A stretch of 64,000 bases of DNA from Gemmobacter lutimaris (GTDB lineage: Bacteria; Pseudomonadota; Alphaproteobacteria; Rhodobacterales; Rhodobacteraceae): the NCBI RefSeq assembly GCF_003570715.1, contig NZ_QXXQ01000002.1, positions 586,043-650,042 of the forward strand, in the 5' to 3' direction. The notes beneath the pieces were generated by a model. It did no database searches. It saw nothing but the letters and a program-made list of their open reading frames with translations, and was not told the origin of the DNA. Numbering within the stretch: position 1 is the stretch's first letter; each line of letters opens with the position of its first letter. Shown here in pieces: positions 8,969 to 18,935 of this stretch. The position numbers were made by a program, and so were the translations under genes.

Positions 8969-9727
8969 TTAGCCGAACTGCGCCGAAAGGTCGCCGCCCA
9001 TGCGCAGGATTTCGTTCGCGGCGGGGGTATAGCTTTCCCGGTCGCCTTCATGTGACGCGCCGTGATGGATGACGAAGGGGGCCAGCAACCGGAAGGGGGT
9101 GCGCCCCCCCTTGCGTGCACGCAGAATCACCCGTCGCGCGGCCCTGCCTTCGCGGGGGGCCAAGGGCAGCACACTGGCCGATCCCAGCGTGCCGAGGGCT
9201 GACAGAAGATCGGGCAGGGCATCGGCGCCGGCAATCATCGTCAACCAGCCACCGGGACGCAGGCGACGCGCCGCAACAGCAAGCCAGTCGCCAAGCGGAA
9301 CCGCCTCGACCTGCATGGCCAAGGCGCGACTGGCCACGGGTGAAGGGGTGCCGCCTGGCGGGTAGTAGGGCGGGTTGCAGATCACATGGTCGAAATCACG
9401 GCGCAGATCGCGGGGCATGTTGCGCAGATCGCCCTCCGCAACATCCAGCGCGATGCCGTTGCGGGTGGCGTTGCGGCGGGCGAGGTCGGCGTAATCGGGC
9501 TGAAGTTCCAACCCTGCGAGGCGCAGGCCGGGCACACGCCAGCCAAGGCACAGCGCGGCTGCCCCGGCGCCGCAACCCAGATCCAGCACGCTCTGCCCCG
9601 CCTCTGCCGGACAGGCGGACGCCAGCAACACCGGATCCGTTGCCGCGCGATACCCTTTCAGCGGCTGCCACAAATGCAGCTTTCCGCACAGAAACTTGTC
9701 ATCGCTCAGTTCGGCGTCAGAAAACAT
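8969..9727 (-). CDS. trmN6: tRNA1(Val) adenine-37-N6 methyltransferase-like protein
   Basis: 252-residue Rossmann-fold methyltransferase. The SAM-binding motif VLDLGCGAGAAAL lies near residue 50, an acidic residue follows in GLELQ, and the catalytic NPPYYPP (NPPY, typical of N6-adenine methylation) is near residue 118. This matches the YfiC/TrmN6 family, which methylates A37 of tRNA-Val; the exact target here is inferred. Its ATG overlaps the stop of the upstream DUF2007 gene by one base (TGATG). Confidence 0.85.
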   Translation of the reverse strand: MFSDAELSDDKFLCGKLHLWQPLKGYRAATDPVLLASACPAEAGQSVLDLGCGAGAAALCLGWRVPGLRLAGLELQPDYADLARRNATRNGIALDVAEGDLRNMPRDLRRDFDHVICNPPYYPPGGTPSPVASRALAMQVEAVPLGDWLAVAARRLRPGGWLTMIAGADALPDLLSALGTLGSASVLPLAPREGRAARRVILRARKGGRTPFRLLAPFVIHHGASHEGDRESYTPAANEILRMGGDLSAQFG

Positions 9728-9942
9728 CAGCGCCCCGCATCTATGTCATTGTCGCGCAGGATGGCTTGCGCGATGAAAAGGTCACGGTCCGCAACCATCA
9801 GCCGCTGCGGCAGAATGCCAAGGCTTCCGTCAAGGATGCTCATGTGGACGTCGAGCGGAAACACCGCTATACCCTCGCCCTCAAGAAGGGTCGTGGCGAA
9901 GGCGATGACAGTCAGGTCTGTGCTGCGCAGGATTTCCTTCAT
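9727..9942 (-). CDS. DUF2007-type small protein
   Basis: 71 residues beginning MKEILRSTDLTVIAFATTLLEGEGI. The pattern (short ferredoxin-like domain, hydrophobic strand, ...LFIAQAILRDND at the end) resembles DUF2007, often labelled a putative signal-transducing protein; no function is proven. It is cotranscribed with trmN6 through a one-base stop/start overlap and divergent from ispB, with about 54 bp between the start codons. Confidence 0.8.
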   Translation of the reverse strand: MKEILRSTDLTVIAFATTLLEGEGIAVFPLDVHMSILDGSLGILPQRLMVADRDLFIAQAILRDNDIDAGR

Positions 9943-9996
9943 GGTGCAGCAATGTCGGCAAAAGTCGCAGTTGTCGAGGGGATGAACGGGGGCGTT

Positions 9997-10998
9997 ATGG
10001 GGTTGGACGAGGCTGCACGGAAACCGCATGATCGCCTCGGCGAATGGCTGGCCGCCGATATGGAGGCAGTGAATGCCATGATCCGGGCGCGCATGGCCTC
10101 GGAACATGCGCCGCGCATCCCGGAGGTTACCGCGCATCTGGTGGAAGCGGGAGGCAAGCGGTTGCGGCCGATGCTGACGCTCGCCGCCGCGCGGCTGTGC
10201 GGATATGATGGCCCGTTCCACATCCATCTGGCCGCGACGGTGGAGTTCATCCATACCGCGACGCTGCTGCATGACGATGTGGTGGACGAAAGCGCGCAAC
10301 GTCGGGGGCGGCCGACGGCCAACCTGCTGTGGGATAACAAATCCTCGGTTCTGGTCGGGGATTATCTGTTTGCGCGCAGCTTCCAGTTGATGACCGAGAC
10401 AGGTTCCATGCGGGTGATGGAGATCCTGTCGAACGCCAGTGCCACAATTGCCGAGGGCGAAGTGCTGCAACTGACTGCGGCGCAGGATCTGGCGACGACC
10501 GAAGCCATCTATCTGCAAGTGGTGCGCGGCAAGACCGCCGCGCTGTTTTCCGCCGCGACCGAGGTGGGCGGCGTGATCGCCGGGGCCTCTGCGGATCAGG
10601 TTCAGGCGCTTTACACCTATGGGGATGCACTGGGCATCGCCTTCCAGATTGCCGACGACCTGCTGGACTATGGCGGCACCTCTGCGGCCATCGGCAAGAA
10701 TGTGGGTGATGATTTCCGCGAGCGCAAGCTGACCCTGCCGGTGATCAAGGCGGTGGCGCTGGCCGATGCCGAAGAGCGCGCCTTCTGGGAACGCACGATT
10801 GCGCGCGGTCGTCAGGAAGACGGCGATCTGGAGCAGGCGCTGGCCATCATGGCGCGTCACGGCGCGATGGAAGCGGCGCGCGACGATGCGCTGGCTTGGG
10901 CCGCGAAGGCGCGGGCTGCCATCGACACGCTGCCCGACCATCCGCTGCGCGGCATGCTGTCGGACCTTGCCGCCTATGTGGTGGCGCGGATCAACTGA
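9997..10998 (+). CDS. ispB: Polyprenyl (octaprenyl/decaprenyl) diphosphate synthase
   Basis: Long-chain trans-prenyltransferase that builds the ubiquinone side chain from FPP/GPP and IPP. 333 residues from ATG 9997. The first aspartate-rich motif is LLHDDVVDE and the second is [16 protein letters not shown] binds IPP. Chain length cannot be read from sequence. In-frame ATGs also exist at 9952 and 9982. 9997 is preferred because homologues begin close to the [12 protein letters not shown] segment and GGGGGC lies at the right distance. The 3' end overlaps convergent ispE by 25 bp. Confidence 0.92.
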   Translation: MGLDEAARKPHDRLGEWLAADMEAVNAMIRARMASEHAPRIPEVTAHLVEAGGKRLRPMLTLAAARLCGYDGPFHIHLAATVEFIHTATLLHDDVVDESAQRRGRPTANLLWDNKSSVLVGDYLFARSFQLMTETGSMRVMEILSNASATIAEGEVLQLTAAQDLATTEAIYLQVVRGKTAALFSAATEVGGVIAGASADQVQALYTYGDALGIAFQIADDLLDYGGTSAAIGKNVGDDFRERKLTLPVIKAVALADAEERAFWERTIARGRQEDGDLEQALAIMARHGAMEAARDDALAWAAKARAAIDTLPDHPLRGMLSDLAAYVVARIN

Positions 10999-11882
10999 GC
11001 CATATCGGCCCGCCCCGGATAGATCAGGCCCGACGCGACCCACCAGTCGGGTTGGTCTTCCGCCAGTGTCTCGGACGCCGCAATCGCCTCGGCCTCTTTG
11101 GCAAACAGCGCGAAACAGGTGGCGCCCGATCCTGACATGCGCGCGAACAGCGCACCGGGCAGGGCCTCCAGCGCGCTGACCACATCGCCAATCACCGGGG
11201 CAATGATCCGGGCGGGAGCCTCCAGATCGTTGCGGGTGTCGCGCAGCCAACCGGCCAGCGCGGCGGCGTCGATCCAGCTTGGCAGCACCTCGGGCAGGGG
11301 CGAATTTTTCTTTTGCGGCAGGGCCTTGAAGACCGCAGGCGTCGGCACCTCGATGCGCGGATTGGCCAGCACCACATGTACCTCGGGCAGCGGCGGCAGC
11401 CAGTCCAGCTTTTCCCCGATGCCGCGCATCCGGGCGGGGTGCGATGCAAGACACACCGGCACATCCGCCCCCAGCGCCGCGACCGCATCGGCCTGCGCCT
11501 GCGTCATGCCGGGCATCCGTCCGGCCATGGCCTGAAGCCTCAGCAACACGCGGATGGCGGCCGCCGCGTCGGCCGATCCGCCGCCGATGCCGCTGGCCGG
11601 GGGCAGGCGCTTGTCCAGCACCAGATCCGCCCCCATGTCGCCTGCCACCAGCCGCGCCGCCCGCAAGACCAGATTGTCCTGCCCCGCAGGCACCCCGGCG
11701 GCAAAAGGCCCGGTCACCCGCAGGTTCAGCCCGTCCGCCGGGGTGGCGCGCAGGCCGTCGCCGATGCCGGCAAAGACCACCAGACTGTCCAGCAGATGAT
11801 AGCCGTCCGCCCGCTGCCCTGTGACATGCAGGCAGAGGTTGATCTTGGCATGAGCGAATTCAGTGATCGTTTTCGGCAGCAT
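10974..11882 (-). CDS. ispE: 4-diphosphocytidyl-2-C-methyl-D-erythritol kinase
   Basis: GHMP kinase of the non-mevalonate isoprenoid pathway. 302 residues from ATG 11882. The N-terminal [24 protein letters not shown] motif and the ATP-binding [15 protein letters not shown] motif are intact, with [12 protein letters not shown] near the C-terminus. The 5' end overlaps the upstream TPR gene by 23 bp, implying coupling. It is convergent with ispB, so two isoprenoid genes meet tail to tail. Confidence 0.94.
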   Translation of the reverse strand: MLPKTITEFAHAKINLCLHVTGQRADGYHLLDSLVVFAGIGDGLRATPADGLNLRVTGPFAAGVPAGQDNLVLRAARLVAGDMGADLVLDKRLPPASGIGGGSADAAAAIRVLLRLQAMAGRMPGMTQAQADAVAALGADVPVCLASHPARMRGIGEKLDWLPPLPEVHVVLANPRIEVPTPAVFKALPQKKNSPLPEVLPSWIDAAALAGWLRDTRNDLEAPARIIAPVIGDVVSALEALPGALFARMSGSGATCFALFAKEAEAIAASETLAEDQPDWWVASGLIYPGRADMAQLIRATT

Positions 11883-13617
11883 CGACCTTGCCCAATGGGG
11901 CTGCGCCTTCATCGGCCAGCACGCGGTCCAGCCCGATTTCCAGCTTGCGGCGAATGCGTTTCGCCTCTTTTTCTTCGGGATTGAACGAGAGCGCCCGACG
12001 CCACTGGAATTGCGCTTCCAGCTTACGGCCGACCGCCCAGTAGATATCGCCCAGATGGTCGGTCACGATCGGGTCCACCGGCTCCATCAAAGAGGCCGCT
12101 TCCATCGGTTCCACCGCTTCGTCATAGCGGCCAAGGCGGAAATAGGCCCAGGCAAGGCTGTCAGTGATGTAGCCGCTGTCGGGCTGCGCCGCCACGGCGC
12201 GCTTGATCAGGTCCAGCGCCTCGTCAAGGTTCTTGTTCAGCTCCAGAAAGCTGTAGCCGAGGTAATTGAGCACCTGCGGCTGGTCGGGGCTGAGTTCCAG
12301 CGCCTTGCGCAGATCGGCCTCGGCCTGATCCCAGCGTTTCTGGCGTTCGTGGCAGATGCCCCGGCTGAAGAAAAGTGGCCAGTCGCGGGCGGTGGGTGTG
12401 CCGACCAGCGCGATGGCACTGTCGTAAACCTTGGTCGCATCCTCGAAACGATCCTCGCGGCGCAACAGGTCGGCATAAGCGATCTGCACGCTGAGAAGCT
12501 TCGGATAGGTTCGGGCGAGGTTCTGCAACACCTCCAGCGCGGCATCGGTCCGGTCGCTGGACAGCAACGTATCGGCCCGGCCCAATTCGGCCAGATAGAA
12601 TTCCGGCGCGGTGTTCGGCACCATCGCATAGGTCGCGGCGGCCATGTCATGCTGGCCTTCGGCGTTCAGCAGGCTCGCCGACATCAGCACGGCTTCGGTA
12701 TGGTCGGGGCGCAGCCATGCGGCCGTGCGGGCGTAGATCAGGGTATAGCTGTTATCCGCCTCGCCGTTCAGCGCCACGGCCATGGTATAGAAGGCTTCGG
12801 CGACGCCTTCGGCCGGGTTGGTGGCGATGGCATAGGGCACGGGTTGACCGGCTTCCAGTTGCGCGCGCATCTCATCGACGGCAGGGTCTTGCCCCGGCGC
12901 GAAGGCGCTGTCCAGAAGAGCGGTGGCATCGGACGGGCGTTCAAGCTGGCTGAGGATCTGGGCATGGCCCAGAAGCGCCCGACGCACGGTTTTCAGCGGC
13001 GCAAGGGCGGGATCTGACAGGATCTTGTCCGCCCCTTCGAAATCGCCGACGGACGCCAGCGCCAGGGCCTTGTGATAGCGGGCGAAAAGCGCGGCCCCCT
13101 TCGCTTCTGCGGCCTTGTCGAAGGCGGCCAGTGCCTCGGTCATGCGGCCCTCACCGGCCTCGGACCATGCGCCGACCAATTGATCGAACAGGGTATTGGT
13201 GCTTTGGCCGTTTGCGGTGGCGGCGAGGATGGCCGCGTAATTGCCCCGCTTGGCCTCATCCGCCAGAAGGGCGAGGCTGGCGAACTGGCTTTTGCCGCCC
13301 AGATCGACAAGCCGTCGGCCATAGGTAGCGGCCGTTTCAAAATCGCCCGAACCCATCGTGGCGACAATCGCACCATTCAGCATATCAATGTTTTGCGGGT
13401 CTTTCGCCAGGGCGCGGGCAAACCAGCCCGCCGCCTCGGCATAATTGCTGTCGGTTGCGGCGACACGGGCGGCCAAGTAGGCCCCGGAATCCACGGGCTG
13501 TTCTGCGGCGGGCGTGGTCGCGGTCGTTGTTTGCGCGGGTGCGGTTTCAGCCCGTGCCAGCGGCGCGCCCGCGAGGGCGGCTAGGGCTAGGACGAGGGCG
13601 GTAGGTCCGAGGCGCAT
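11860..13617 (-). CDS. Exported TPR-repeat protein
   Basis: 585 residues with a signal peptide (cleavage near ARAETAPA, residue 23), a Thr/Ala-rich linker, then many 34-residue TPR-like repeats. Clear ones are [19 protein letters not shown] at the start and [26 protein letters not shown] and [21 protein letters not shown] toward the end. Probably a periplasmic or outer-membrane-associated scaffold; partner unknown. Start ATG 13617 follows GGAGA. Translated just upstream of ispE with an overlap. Confidence 0.88.
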   Translation of the reverse strand: MRLGPTALVLALAALAGAPLARAETAPAQTTTATTPAAEQPVDSGAYLAARVAATDSNYAEAAGWFARALAKDPQNIDMLNGAIVATMGSGDFETAATYGRRLVDLGGKSQFASLALLADEAKRGNYAAILAATANGQSTNTLFDQLVGAWSEAGEGRMTEALAAFDKAAEAKGAALFARYHKALALASVGDFEGADKILSDPALAPLKTVRRALLGHAQILSQLERPSDATALLDSAFAPGQDPAVDEMRAQLEAGQPVPYAIATNPAEGVAEAFYTMAVALNGEADNSYTLIYARTAAWLRPDHTEAVLMSASLLNAEGQHDMAAATYAMVPNTAPEFYLAELGRADTLLSSDRTDAALEVLQNLARTYPKLLSVQIAYADLLRREDRFEDATKVYDSAIALVGTPTARDWPLFFSRGICHERQKRWDQAEADLRKALELSPDQPQVLNYLGYSFLELNKNLDEALDLIKRAVAAQPDSGYITDSLAWAYFRLGRYDEAVEPMEAASLMEPVDPIVTDHLGDIYWAVGRKLEAQFQWRRALSFNPEEKEAKRIRRKLEIGLDRVLADEGAAPLGKVDAAENDH

Positions 13618-13733
13618 TCAAGTCTCCGCTGGCTGGTCGATATGTCAGACTAGGCTGGCCGCAGGTGCGGCGCAATGCACGGCCAGCCGCGCACCGGCGG
13701 CAATGGCGTGAAGTCGCGCAGATGTTATTGCAA

Positions 13734-16328
13734 TCACTTGCGCAACAGCCCCCGCGCCCCGCCGGCGATCAGCAGCGCTACATCAGTCATAGCCCGCGTG
13801 GGCGACAGGCCGGGCGGCACGGCAATGTAGCGCGGCTGCCAGTCGGGGTGGAATTTCTGCTTGAAGGCGCGCAGACCCGCGAAATTGTAGAAGGTCCCGC
13901 CATGGCGATAGATCAGCCGGCCAAAGCGGTTCCACAGCCGACCGACCGAGCGTTCCGAAAGACCAGCCAAAGGCGCAACGCCAAGGCTGAAGGTTTCCGC
14001 ACCCTTGCCGCGGTAAAGTTCGATCAGTGACAGGAACAGGAATTCCATCATGCCAGATGCTTCGTCGGGCAGGTAGCGCATCAGATCGACCGACACATGC
14101 CGCCCCTCGCCGGGGGCAAGCACATTGGCGAATGCAAGGATCGGGCCACCTTCCGCGCGCCGCACCACGGCGATGGGAAAGCGCGCCAGATACTCCGCAT
14201 CGAAGCGGCCGACGGAGAAGCTTTTCTCGCGCCCGGCCTTGCCGTCCAGCCAGGCGTTGGAAACCGTGGCCAGTTCGGCGATCAGGGCAGGGGCGTGGGG
14301 CGGGGGCAGCAGTTCCATTTGCAGCCCTTCGCGCTCTTGCTTGTGATGGGCGGCGCGCAGCGACTTGAAGGCGGCGCCGGCAAGGCTGAAGCCCTGCAAG
14401 GGGATCACGGCCTCTTCGCCCACTTTGTGCAGGGCCATGCCGAGATCGACATAGACCGGCAGAAATCCGGGGCCGACCTCGTAGAACATCGGACGGCAAT
14501 TGGCGCGCTGTGCCTGATCAATGAAGGCCCAACAGAGGTCGGGCACTTCTTCGGCACGGCCAACGGGATCGCCAAGGGCGACCCATGTGGACCCCTGCAC
14601 CCCATACATGATGAAGGCGCCGCCTGCGTCCGAGAACAGGAAACGCTTGTCACCCGACAGGCCGATACAGCCTTGCGGGTCGCTTGCCGCCGCCACGATG
14701 GCCGCCGCGCGGTCCAGCACACCGGGATCTTGCGCGCGCAACGGGCGGCTGCGCACCGGGCGCAGCGCGAGGTAGAGACCGAAGAACAGCAGGATGGCCG
14801 AGGCGACCAGCCCCGCCCGCAAGGCGCGCGGGGTATTTGCGCCATGTGCAATCTCGGTCCACAGGTCGTTGGAATAGGGCGTGGTGCGGTGGACGAAGAA
14901 GAAGAACACCGCCGCCGCAAGGACAACCCCCAGCACGAGCGCGAACCACGCCGGGCTGAACACACCCTCGGTCAGCTTGGCCTTCCGGTGAAAGGCGCCC
15001 CGGAACGGCAACAGCAGCAGCAGCCCCGCGCCAAGAAGAAGCGCGCTATCCACGTCGAACCCGTTCAGCAGCGAGGCGACCAAGCCGCCCGCCAGCACCG
15101 CCTGCGTCAGCCAGAACGCCGCCTCCACGCGCCGGGCCAGGCCATGTGACAGGATCAGCAGCAGCACCCCGGCCACGGCAGAGGCCAGTGTGCCGCCCTC
15201 GATCAACAGGGCGGCGATGACATCGCGGTCGGCCATCGCATCGCCCCGGACCGAAGGGATCAGCGAGGCCATCAGCAGGTAAACCCCGAAACCGAAGGTC
15301 ACCAGCCCCACCAGCGAGGGCACCACGCCGCCCAGCGCCTCGGTCACCGGGCGGCTTTGCGAGGGCAGGCGGCCCATCAGCCGGGTGATGAGCCCGCCTG
15401 CCATCCGCGCCTCGTTGACCGAAACGATGACGAAGCCCAGAACGAAGGGCAGGATGTAATAGATCATGCGGAACATCAGCAGGGCGGCGGCGGCCTCGCT
15501 GACGGGCACTTCCGGGGGAAGGGTGCCGATGACCACGGTTTCAAACACGCCGACGCCACCGGGGACGTGGCTCAGAATGCCGATCATCATGGCAATGGCA
15601 TAGATCGCCACGAAGGATGCGAAATCCGGGGTGCCTGCGGGCATCAGAACCCATAGGGTATAGGCCGCCGCCACCACGTCGATCAGCGTCACCGCCAGTT
15701 GCCCGGCAAGGCTGCGCGGCGGCGGCAGGCGCAGGTCGAATCGCCAGACCTTCAACGAGCGGTTGCCCCAGGAGATGAACAGGATTACCGCGACCGAGAC
15801 CACCAGAACCGCCAGCGAGCCCCAGCGCACCAGACCGGGAGACAGCGGCATCACGTCCGAGGCTGCCATCGGATGTATCGCCAGCGCGGCAAGGCCGATC
15901 AGGGTCAGGCCCGTGCCAAGGGCCATGGCGATATAGGCGGAAACTGCGGCCACCTCGAAGGCATTCAGCCCGAAGGCGGAATAGATCCGATAGCGCACCG
16001 CGCCACCCGACACGATGCTGACGCCGATCGTGTTGCCGAAGGCATAGCCCAGAAAGCCGCCCAGCCCCACCACCCGCCACGGCAGCCGGTGCCCGATGAA
16101 ATGCAGGGCAAAGACATCATAGCCCACCAGCGCCGCATATCCCACCGCCGTCGCCAGAACCGCGCCGATCAGGCTGTGCCATGGGGTTGCGCGGATATGT
16201 GCCATCACATCCGCCGGATCGACCGGCCGCAGCAGGTGATACAGCGCATAAAGCCCCAGCCCGAACAGCCCGATGCCCAGCAGGATCGGAAAGCTCCGGC
16301 GCAGGAAAGAGATTGTGGATGCGATCAT
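13734..16328 (-). CDS. mprF: Phosphatidylglycerol lysyltransferase/flippase
   Basis: 864-residue integral membrane protein. The N-terminal part (about residues 1-530) has multiple membrane helices of the lysyltransferase-flippase type, including LSHVPGGVGVFETVV. The C-terminal cytosolic part (about 540-864) is the GNAT-like DUF2156 transferase domain, ending FYNFAGLRAFKQKFHPDWQPRY. It transfers an amino acid from aminoacyl-tRNA to phosphatidylglycerol and flips the product, lowering surface charge and cationic-peptide sensitivity. The aminoacyl specificity (Lys or other) is not readable. Monocistronic by position. Confidence 0.92.
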   Translation of the reverse strand: MIASTISFLRRSFPILLGIGLFGLGLYALYHLLRPVDPADVMAHIRATPWHSLIGAVLATAVGYAALVGYDVFALHFIGHRLPWRVVGLGGFLGYAFGNTIGVSIVSGGAVRYRIYSAFGLNAFEVAAVSAYIAMALGTGLTLIGLAALAIHPMAASDVMPLSPGLVRWGSLAVLVVSVAVILFISWGNRSLKVWRFDLRLPPPRSLAGQLAVTLIDVVAAAYTLWVLMPAGTPDFASFVAIYAIAMMIGILSHVPGGVGVFETVVIGTLPPEVPVSEAAAALLMFRMIYYILPFVLGFVIVSVNEARMAGGLITRLMGRLPSQSRPVTEALGGVVPSLVGLVTFGFGVYLLMASLIPSVRGDAMADRDVIAALLIEGGTLASAVAGVLLLILSHGLARRVEAAFWLTQAVLAGGLVASLLNGFDVDSALLLGAGLLLLLPFRGAFHRKAKLTEGVFSPAWFALVLGVVLAAAVFFFFVHRTTPYSNDLWTEIAHGANTPRALRAGLVASAILLFFGLYLALRPVRSRPLRAQDPGVLDRAAAIVAAASDPQGCIGLSGDKRFLFSDAGGAFIMYGVQGSTWVALGDPVGRAEEVPDLCWAFIDQAQRANCRPMFYEVGPGFLPVYVDLGMALHKVGEEAVIPLQGFSLAGAAFKSLRAAHHKQEREGLQMELLPPPHAPALIAELATVSNAWLDGKAGREKSFSVGRFDAEYLARFPIAVVRRAEGGPILAFANVLAPGEGRHVSVDLMRYLPDEASGMMEFLFLSLIELYRGKGAETFSLGVAPLAGLSERSVGRLWNRFGRLIYRHGGTFYNFAGLRAFKQKFHPDWQPRYIAVPPGLSPTRAMTDVALLIAGGARGLLRK

Positions 16329-16452
16329 CTTGGAAATGCAGCCCGTCGCGGTCTTCCGGTCAGGTTCCAGCTAGGGCATAGGCTGGCGCGTGTAAACACT
16401 GCGGGCAGGATTGTGACCTGACGGCCGAAGGGATTTGGCAGCGCGCCGCGCA

Positions 16453-17064
16453 TCATGCGGTGTGCTGGACCCGCGCCGGGCTGCCGACGGCATTCCTTGC
16501 CATATCGGCATAGATCGCCTCGACCTCGGCCCGGCCAAGGCGCCCGCCTTCCCGATACCAGTTGGTCACGCCGGTCAGCATGGCAATCAGCGCCAGTGTC
16601 GCAAGCTTGGTATCGGGCACAGCAAAGACCCCGGCGGCGCGGCCATCGCGCAGGATCGCCTCCAGCGCATTTTCATAGCGACGGCGCAGCGCCTCGATGG
16701 CGGAAAAGTTGTCGGGTTCCAGATTGCGCAACTCCATATAGGCAATGAACACCGCATCCGGGCGGTCGATGTGATAGCCGATATGGAACCGGGCGAACTG
16801 GTCCAGTCGTGCCTCGGGGCCACTGGCCGGGGGCAGGTCGGCGAAAGCCTCCAGCAGCCCCTCGAGGTGGTCACGCATCAGATCGGCAAGAAGGCTTTGC
16901 TTGTCGGGCGTGTAAAGATACAGCGCCCCGGCCTGCACCCCGACCTCGGCCGCGATCTGCCGCATGGATACGGCAGCATAGCCGTGGCGGGCGAACAGAT
17001 GCTGGGCCGCCGCGCGGATGCGGGGGCCGGTGATTTCGGAATGCGAGCCTGTCTTGCGTGCCAT
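16453..17064 (-). CDS. TetR-family transcriptional regulator
   Basis: 203 residues. The N-terminal TetR helix-turn-helix is clear (RIRAAAQHLFARHGYAAVSMRQIAAEVGVQAGALYLY), followed by an all-helical ligand domain with NWYREGGRLGRAEVEAIYADM near the end, as seen in regulators of acyl-CoA or steroid metabolism. The ligand is unknown. A palindrome at 17078-17093, 14 bp before its start, suggests autoregulation. The divergent lipoprotein gene and hom could also be affected. Confidence 0.9.
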   Translation of the reverse strand: MARKTGSHSEITGPRIRAAAQHLFARHGYAAVSMRQIAAEVGVQAGALYLYTPDKQSLLADLMRDHLEGLLEAFADLPPASGPEARLDQFARFHIGYHIDRPDAVFIAYMELRNLEPDNFSAIEALRRRYENALEAILRDGRAAGVFAVPDTKLATLALIAMLTGVTNWYREGGRLGRAEVEAIYADMARNAVGSPARVQHTA

Positions 17065-17077
17065 GCGCCCATGCTAT

Positions 17078-17093
17078 CTGAACGCATGTTCAG
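17078..17093. promoter_or_regulatory. Candidate TetR operator
   Basis: Perfect inverted repeat CTGAAC-GCAT-GTTCAG, 14 bp upstream of the TetR start codon and directly in its promoter region. Size and position fit TetR-family self-repression; binding is inferred. Confidence 0.6.
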
Positions 17094-17188
17094 TTCAACC
17101 CCGCCCTTTGGTTCGGCCAGTCCGGCTTGCCCAACCGGCCCGCTGCCCTGTAAGGATGAACTGCACCATGCCAGCGCCGGACCTGACG

Positions 17189-17458
17189 ATGACCGCCTTC
17201 CGCCTTTCCCTTGTCGCGCCGCTGGCCCTTGTCGCCTGCACGGCCATGCCGGATCTGGTGCCGCCCGCAGCCCCGACCGGGCCTGCCCCGGCGCTTCAAC
17301 CCATCGACACGCTTCTGGCCGAGGCTCAGGTGGATACGCCGCCTGCCGATGCGGCTGACGGGCTTGCCGCACGCGCGGCGGCGCTTCAGGCCCGCGCGGC
17401 GGCATTGCGGGCACAGCGCCTGACCACGCCGGACCCTGCCACCCTGACCGGCGGCTGA
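17189..17458 (+). CDS. Small alanine-rich lipoprotein
   Basis: 89 residues. Begins MTAFRLSLVAPLALVAC, an ideal lipoprotein signal with the lipobox cysteine at residue 17. The mature protein is Pro/Ala-rich, then a helical AARAAALQARAAALRAQR stretch. Earlier in-frame ATGs at 17156 and 17168 exist, but neither has a well-spaced ribosome-binding site nor improves the signal peptide, so the exact start is uncertain. It sits 67 bp before hom. Function unknown. Confidence 0.6.
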   Translation: MTAFRLSLVAPLALVACTAMPDLVPPAAPTGPAPALQPIDTLLAEAQVDTPPADAADGLAARAAALQARAAALRAQRLTTPDPATLTGG

Positions 17459-17525
17459 TCTCGGCGCGATTGCGCAGGCCGGTTGAACGGGCTAACAGAC
17501 GGACAGACAAATCACGGAGCATATT

Positions 17526-18821
17526 ATGGTTCAGCCCCTGCGTCTCGGGCTCGCCGGTCTTGGAACCGTCGGCATCGGAGTGGTGAAGATCGTTCAGCAA
17601 CACGCCGATCTGATCACTGCGCGCACAGGCCGCCCCGTGGTGATCACCGCCGTTTCGGCGCGGGACCGCACAAAGAACCGCGATGCCGATCTGTCTGCCT
17701 ATGCCTGGGAAACCGATCCGGTCGTCCTTGCGCGGCGTGATGACGTGGATGTGTTCGTCGAGGTGATGGGGGGGCATGAAGGCGCGGCGAAAGCCGCGAC
17801 CGAGGCCGCCATCGCGGCGGGCAAGGATGTGGTGACCGCGAACAAGGCGCTGCTGGCGCATCACGGGCAGGCGCTGGCCGAAGCGGCCGAGGCCGCGGGC
17901 CGCGTCATCCGTTTCGAGGCCGCCGTGGCCGGCGGTATCCCCGTCATCAAGGCGCTGACCGAAGGTCTGGCGGGCAACCGCATCACCCGTGTCATGGGCG
18001 TGATGAACGGCACTTGCAACTACATCCTGACCCGGATGCAGAACGCGGGCTTGCCCTATGAAACCGTGTTCGAGGAAGCCCGGCAACTGGGCTATCTGGA
18101 GGCTGACCCCAACCTTGACGTGGGCGGCATCGACGCCGGGCACAAGCTGTCGCTTCTGGCCTCCATCGCCTTCGGCACCCGCGTCGCCTTCGACGCGGTA
18201 GAGCTTGAGGGCATTGGCAATGTCTCGATCGAGGATATCGAGCTTGCCGATGACATGGGCTATCACATCAAGCTCTTGGGCGTGGCGCAGATGTCCGGGC
18301 GCGGGCTGGAACAGCGCATGACACCGTGCCTCGTGCCTGCCGAAAGCCCCTTCGGGCAATTGCAAGGCGGCACCAATATGGTGATGCTGGAAGGCGACAG
18401 CGTGGGCCAGATCGTGCTGCGCGGCCCCGGCGCGGGCGAGGGCCCGACCGCCAGCGCGGTGATGTCCGATGTGATCGACATCGCACGCGGCCTGCGGCTG
18501 CCCACCTTCGGACGGCCTGCCGCCACGCTGGTTCCGGCGGTGCCTGCCAAGGCCGCGACCCCCGCGCCCTATTACCTGCGGATGACGCTGCTGGACAAAC
18601 CCGGCGCGCTGGCCAAGATCGCCACCTGTCTGGGTGAGGCGGGCATCTCCATCGACCAGATGCGCCAGATCAACCAGCCGGGCGAGGATGATGATGACGC
18701 CATCGTCATCTTCGTCACCCACAAGGCGGCGCCAGCCGACGTGGCACATGCGCTTGCCAGCTTCCAGCAGACCGGCGTTCTGGTCGGCCAGCCTGTCGCC
18801 ATTCGCATTGAGGAGCTGTAA
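17526..18821 (+). CDS. hom: Homoserine dehydrogenase
   Basis: Reduces aspartate semialdehyde to homoserine in the threonine/methionine branch. 431 residues in three parts: N-terminal NAD(P) domain (GLAGLGTVGIGVV), central catalytic domain (TANKALLA, GVMNGTCNYILTRM, EADPNLDVGGIDAGHKL), and a C-terminal ACT domain (about 350-431; YYLRMTLLDKPGALAKI) that usually gives allosteric feedback by threonine. Start ATG follows GGAG at good distance. Confidence 0.96.
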   Translation: MVQPLRLGLAGLGTVGIGVVKIVQQHADLITARTGRPVVITAVSARDRTKNRDADLSAYAWETDPVVLARRDDVDVFVEVMGGHEGAAKAATEAAIAAGKDVVTANKALLAHHGQALAEAAEAAGRVIRFEAAVAGGIPVIKALTEGLAGNRITRVMGVMNGTCNYILTRMQNAGLPYETVFEEARQLGYLEADPNLDVGGIDAGHKLSLLASIAFGTRVAFDAVELEGIGNVSIEDIELADDMGYHIKLLGVAQMSGRGLEQRMTPCLVPAESPFGQLQGGTNMVMLEGDSVGQIVLRGPGAGEGPTASAVMSDVIDIARGLRLPTFGRPAATLVPAVPAKAATPAPYYLRMTLLDKPGALAKIATCLGEAGISIDQMRQINQPGEDDDDAIVIFVTHKAAPADVAHALASFQQTGVLVGQPVAIRIEEL

Positions 18822-18935
18822 GGCAGGCTGCGCCAGGGCGTTAGCGGAACCATCCTTGCGGGCTGCCCGCGTGGCGGCTAGGACAGGGCAACGTCTTTAA
18901 CCGGCCTCCATACGGGGCAGACAACGGGGTTTTTC

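Noticed and set aside
17018..17188. Longer N-terminus for the lipoprotein before hom
   Set aside because: Would place about 57 residues before a clear lipoprotein signal and overlap the TetR gene start.
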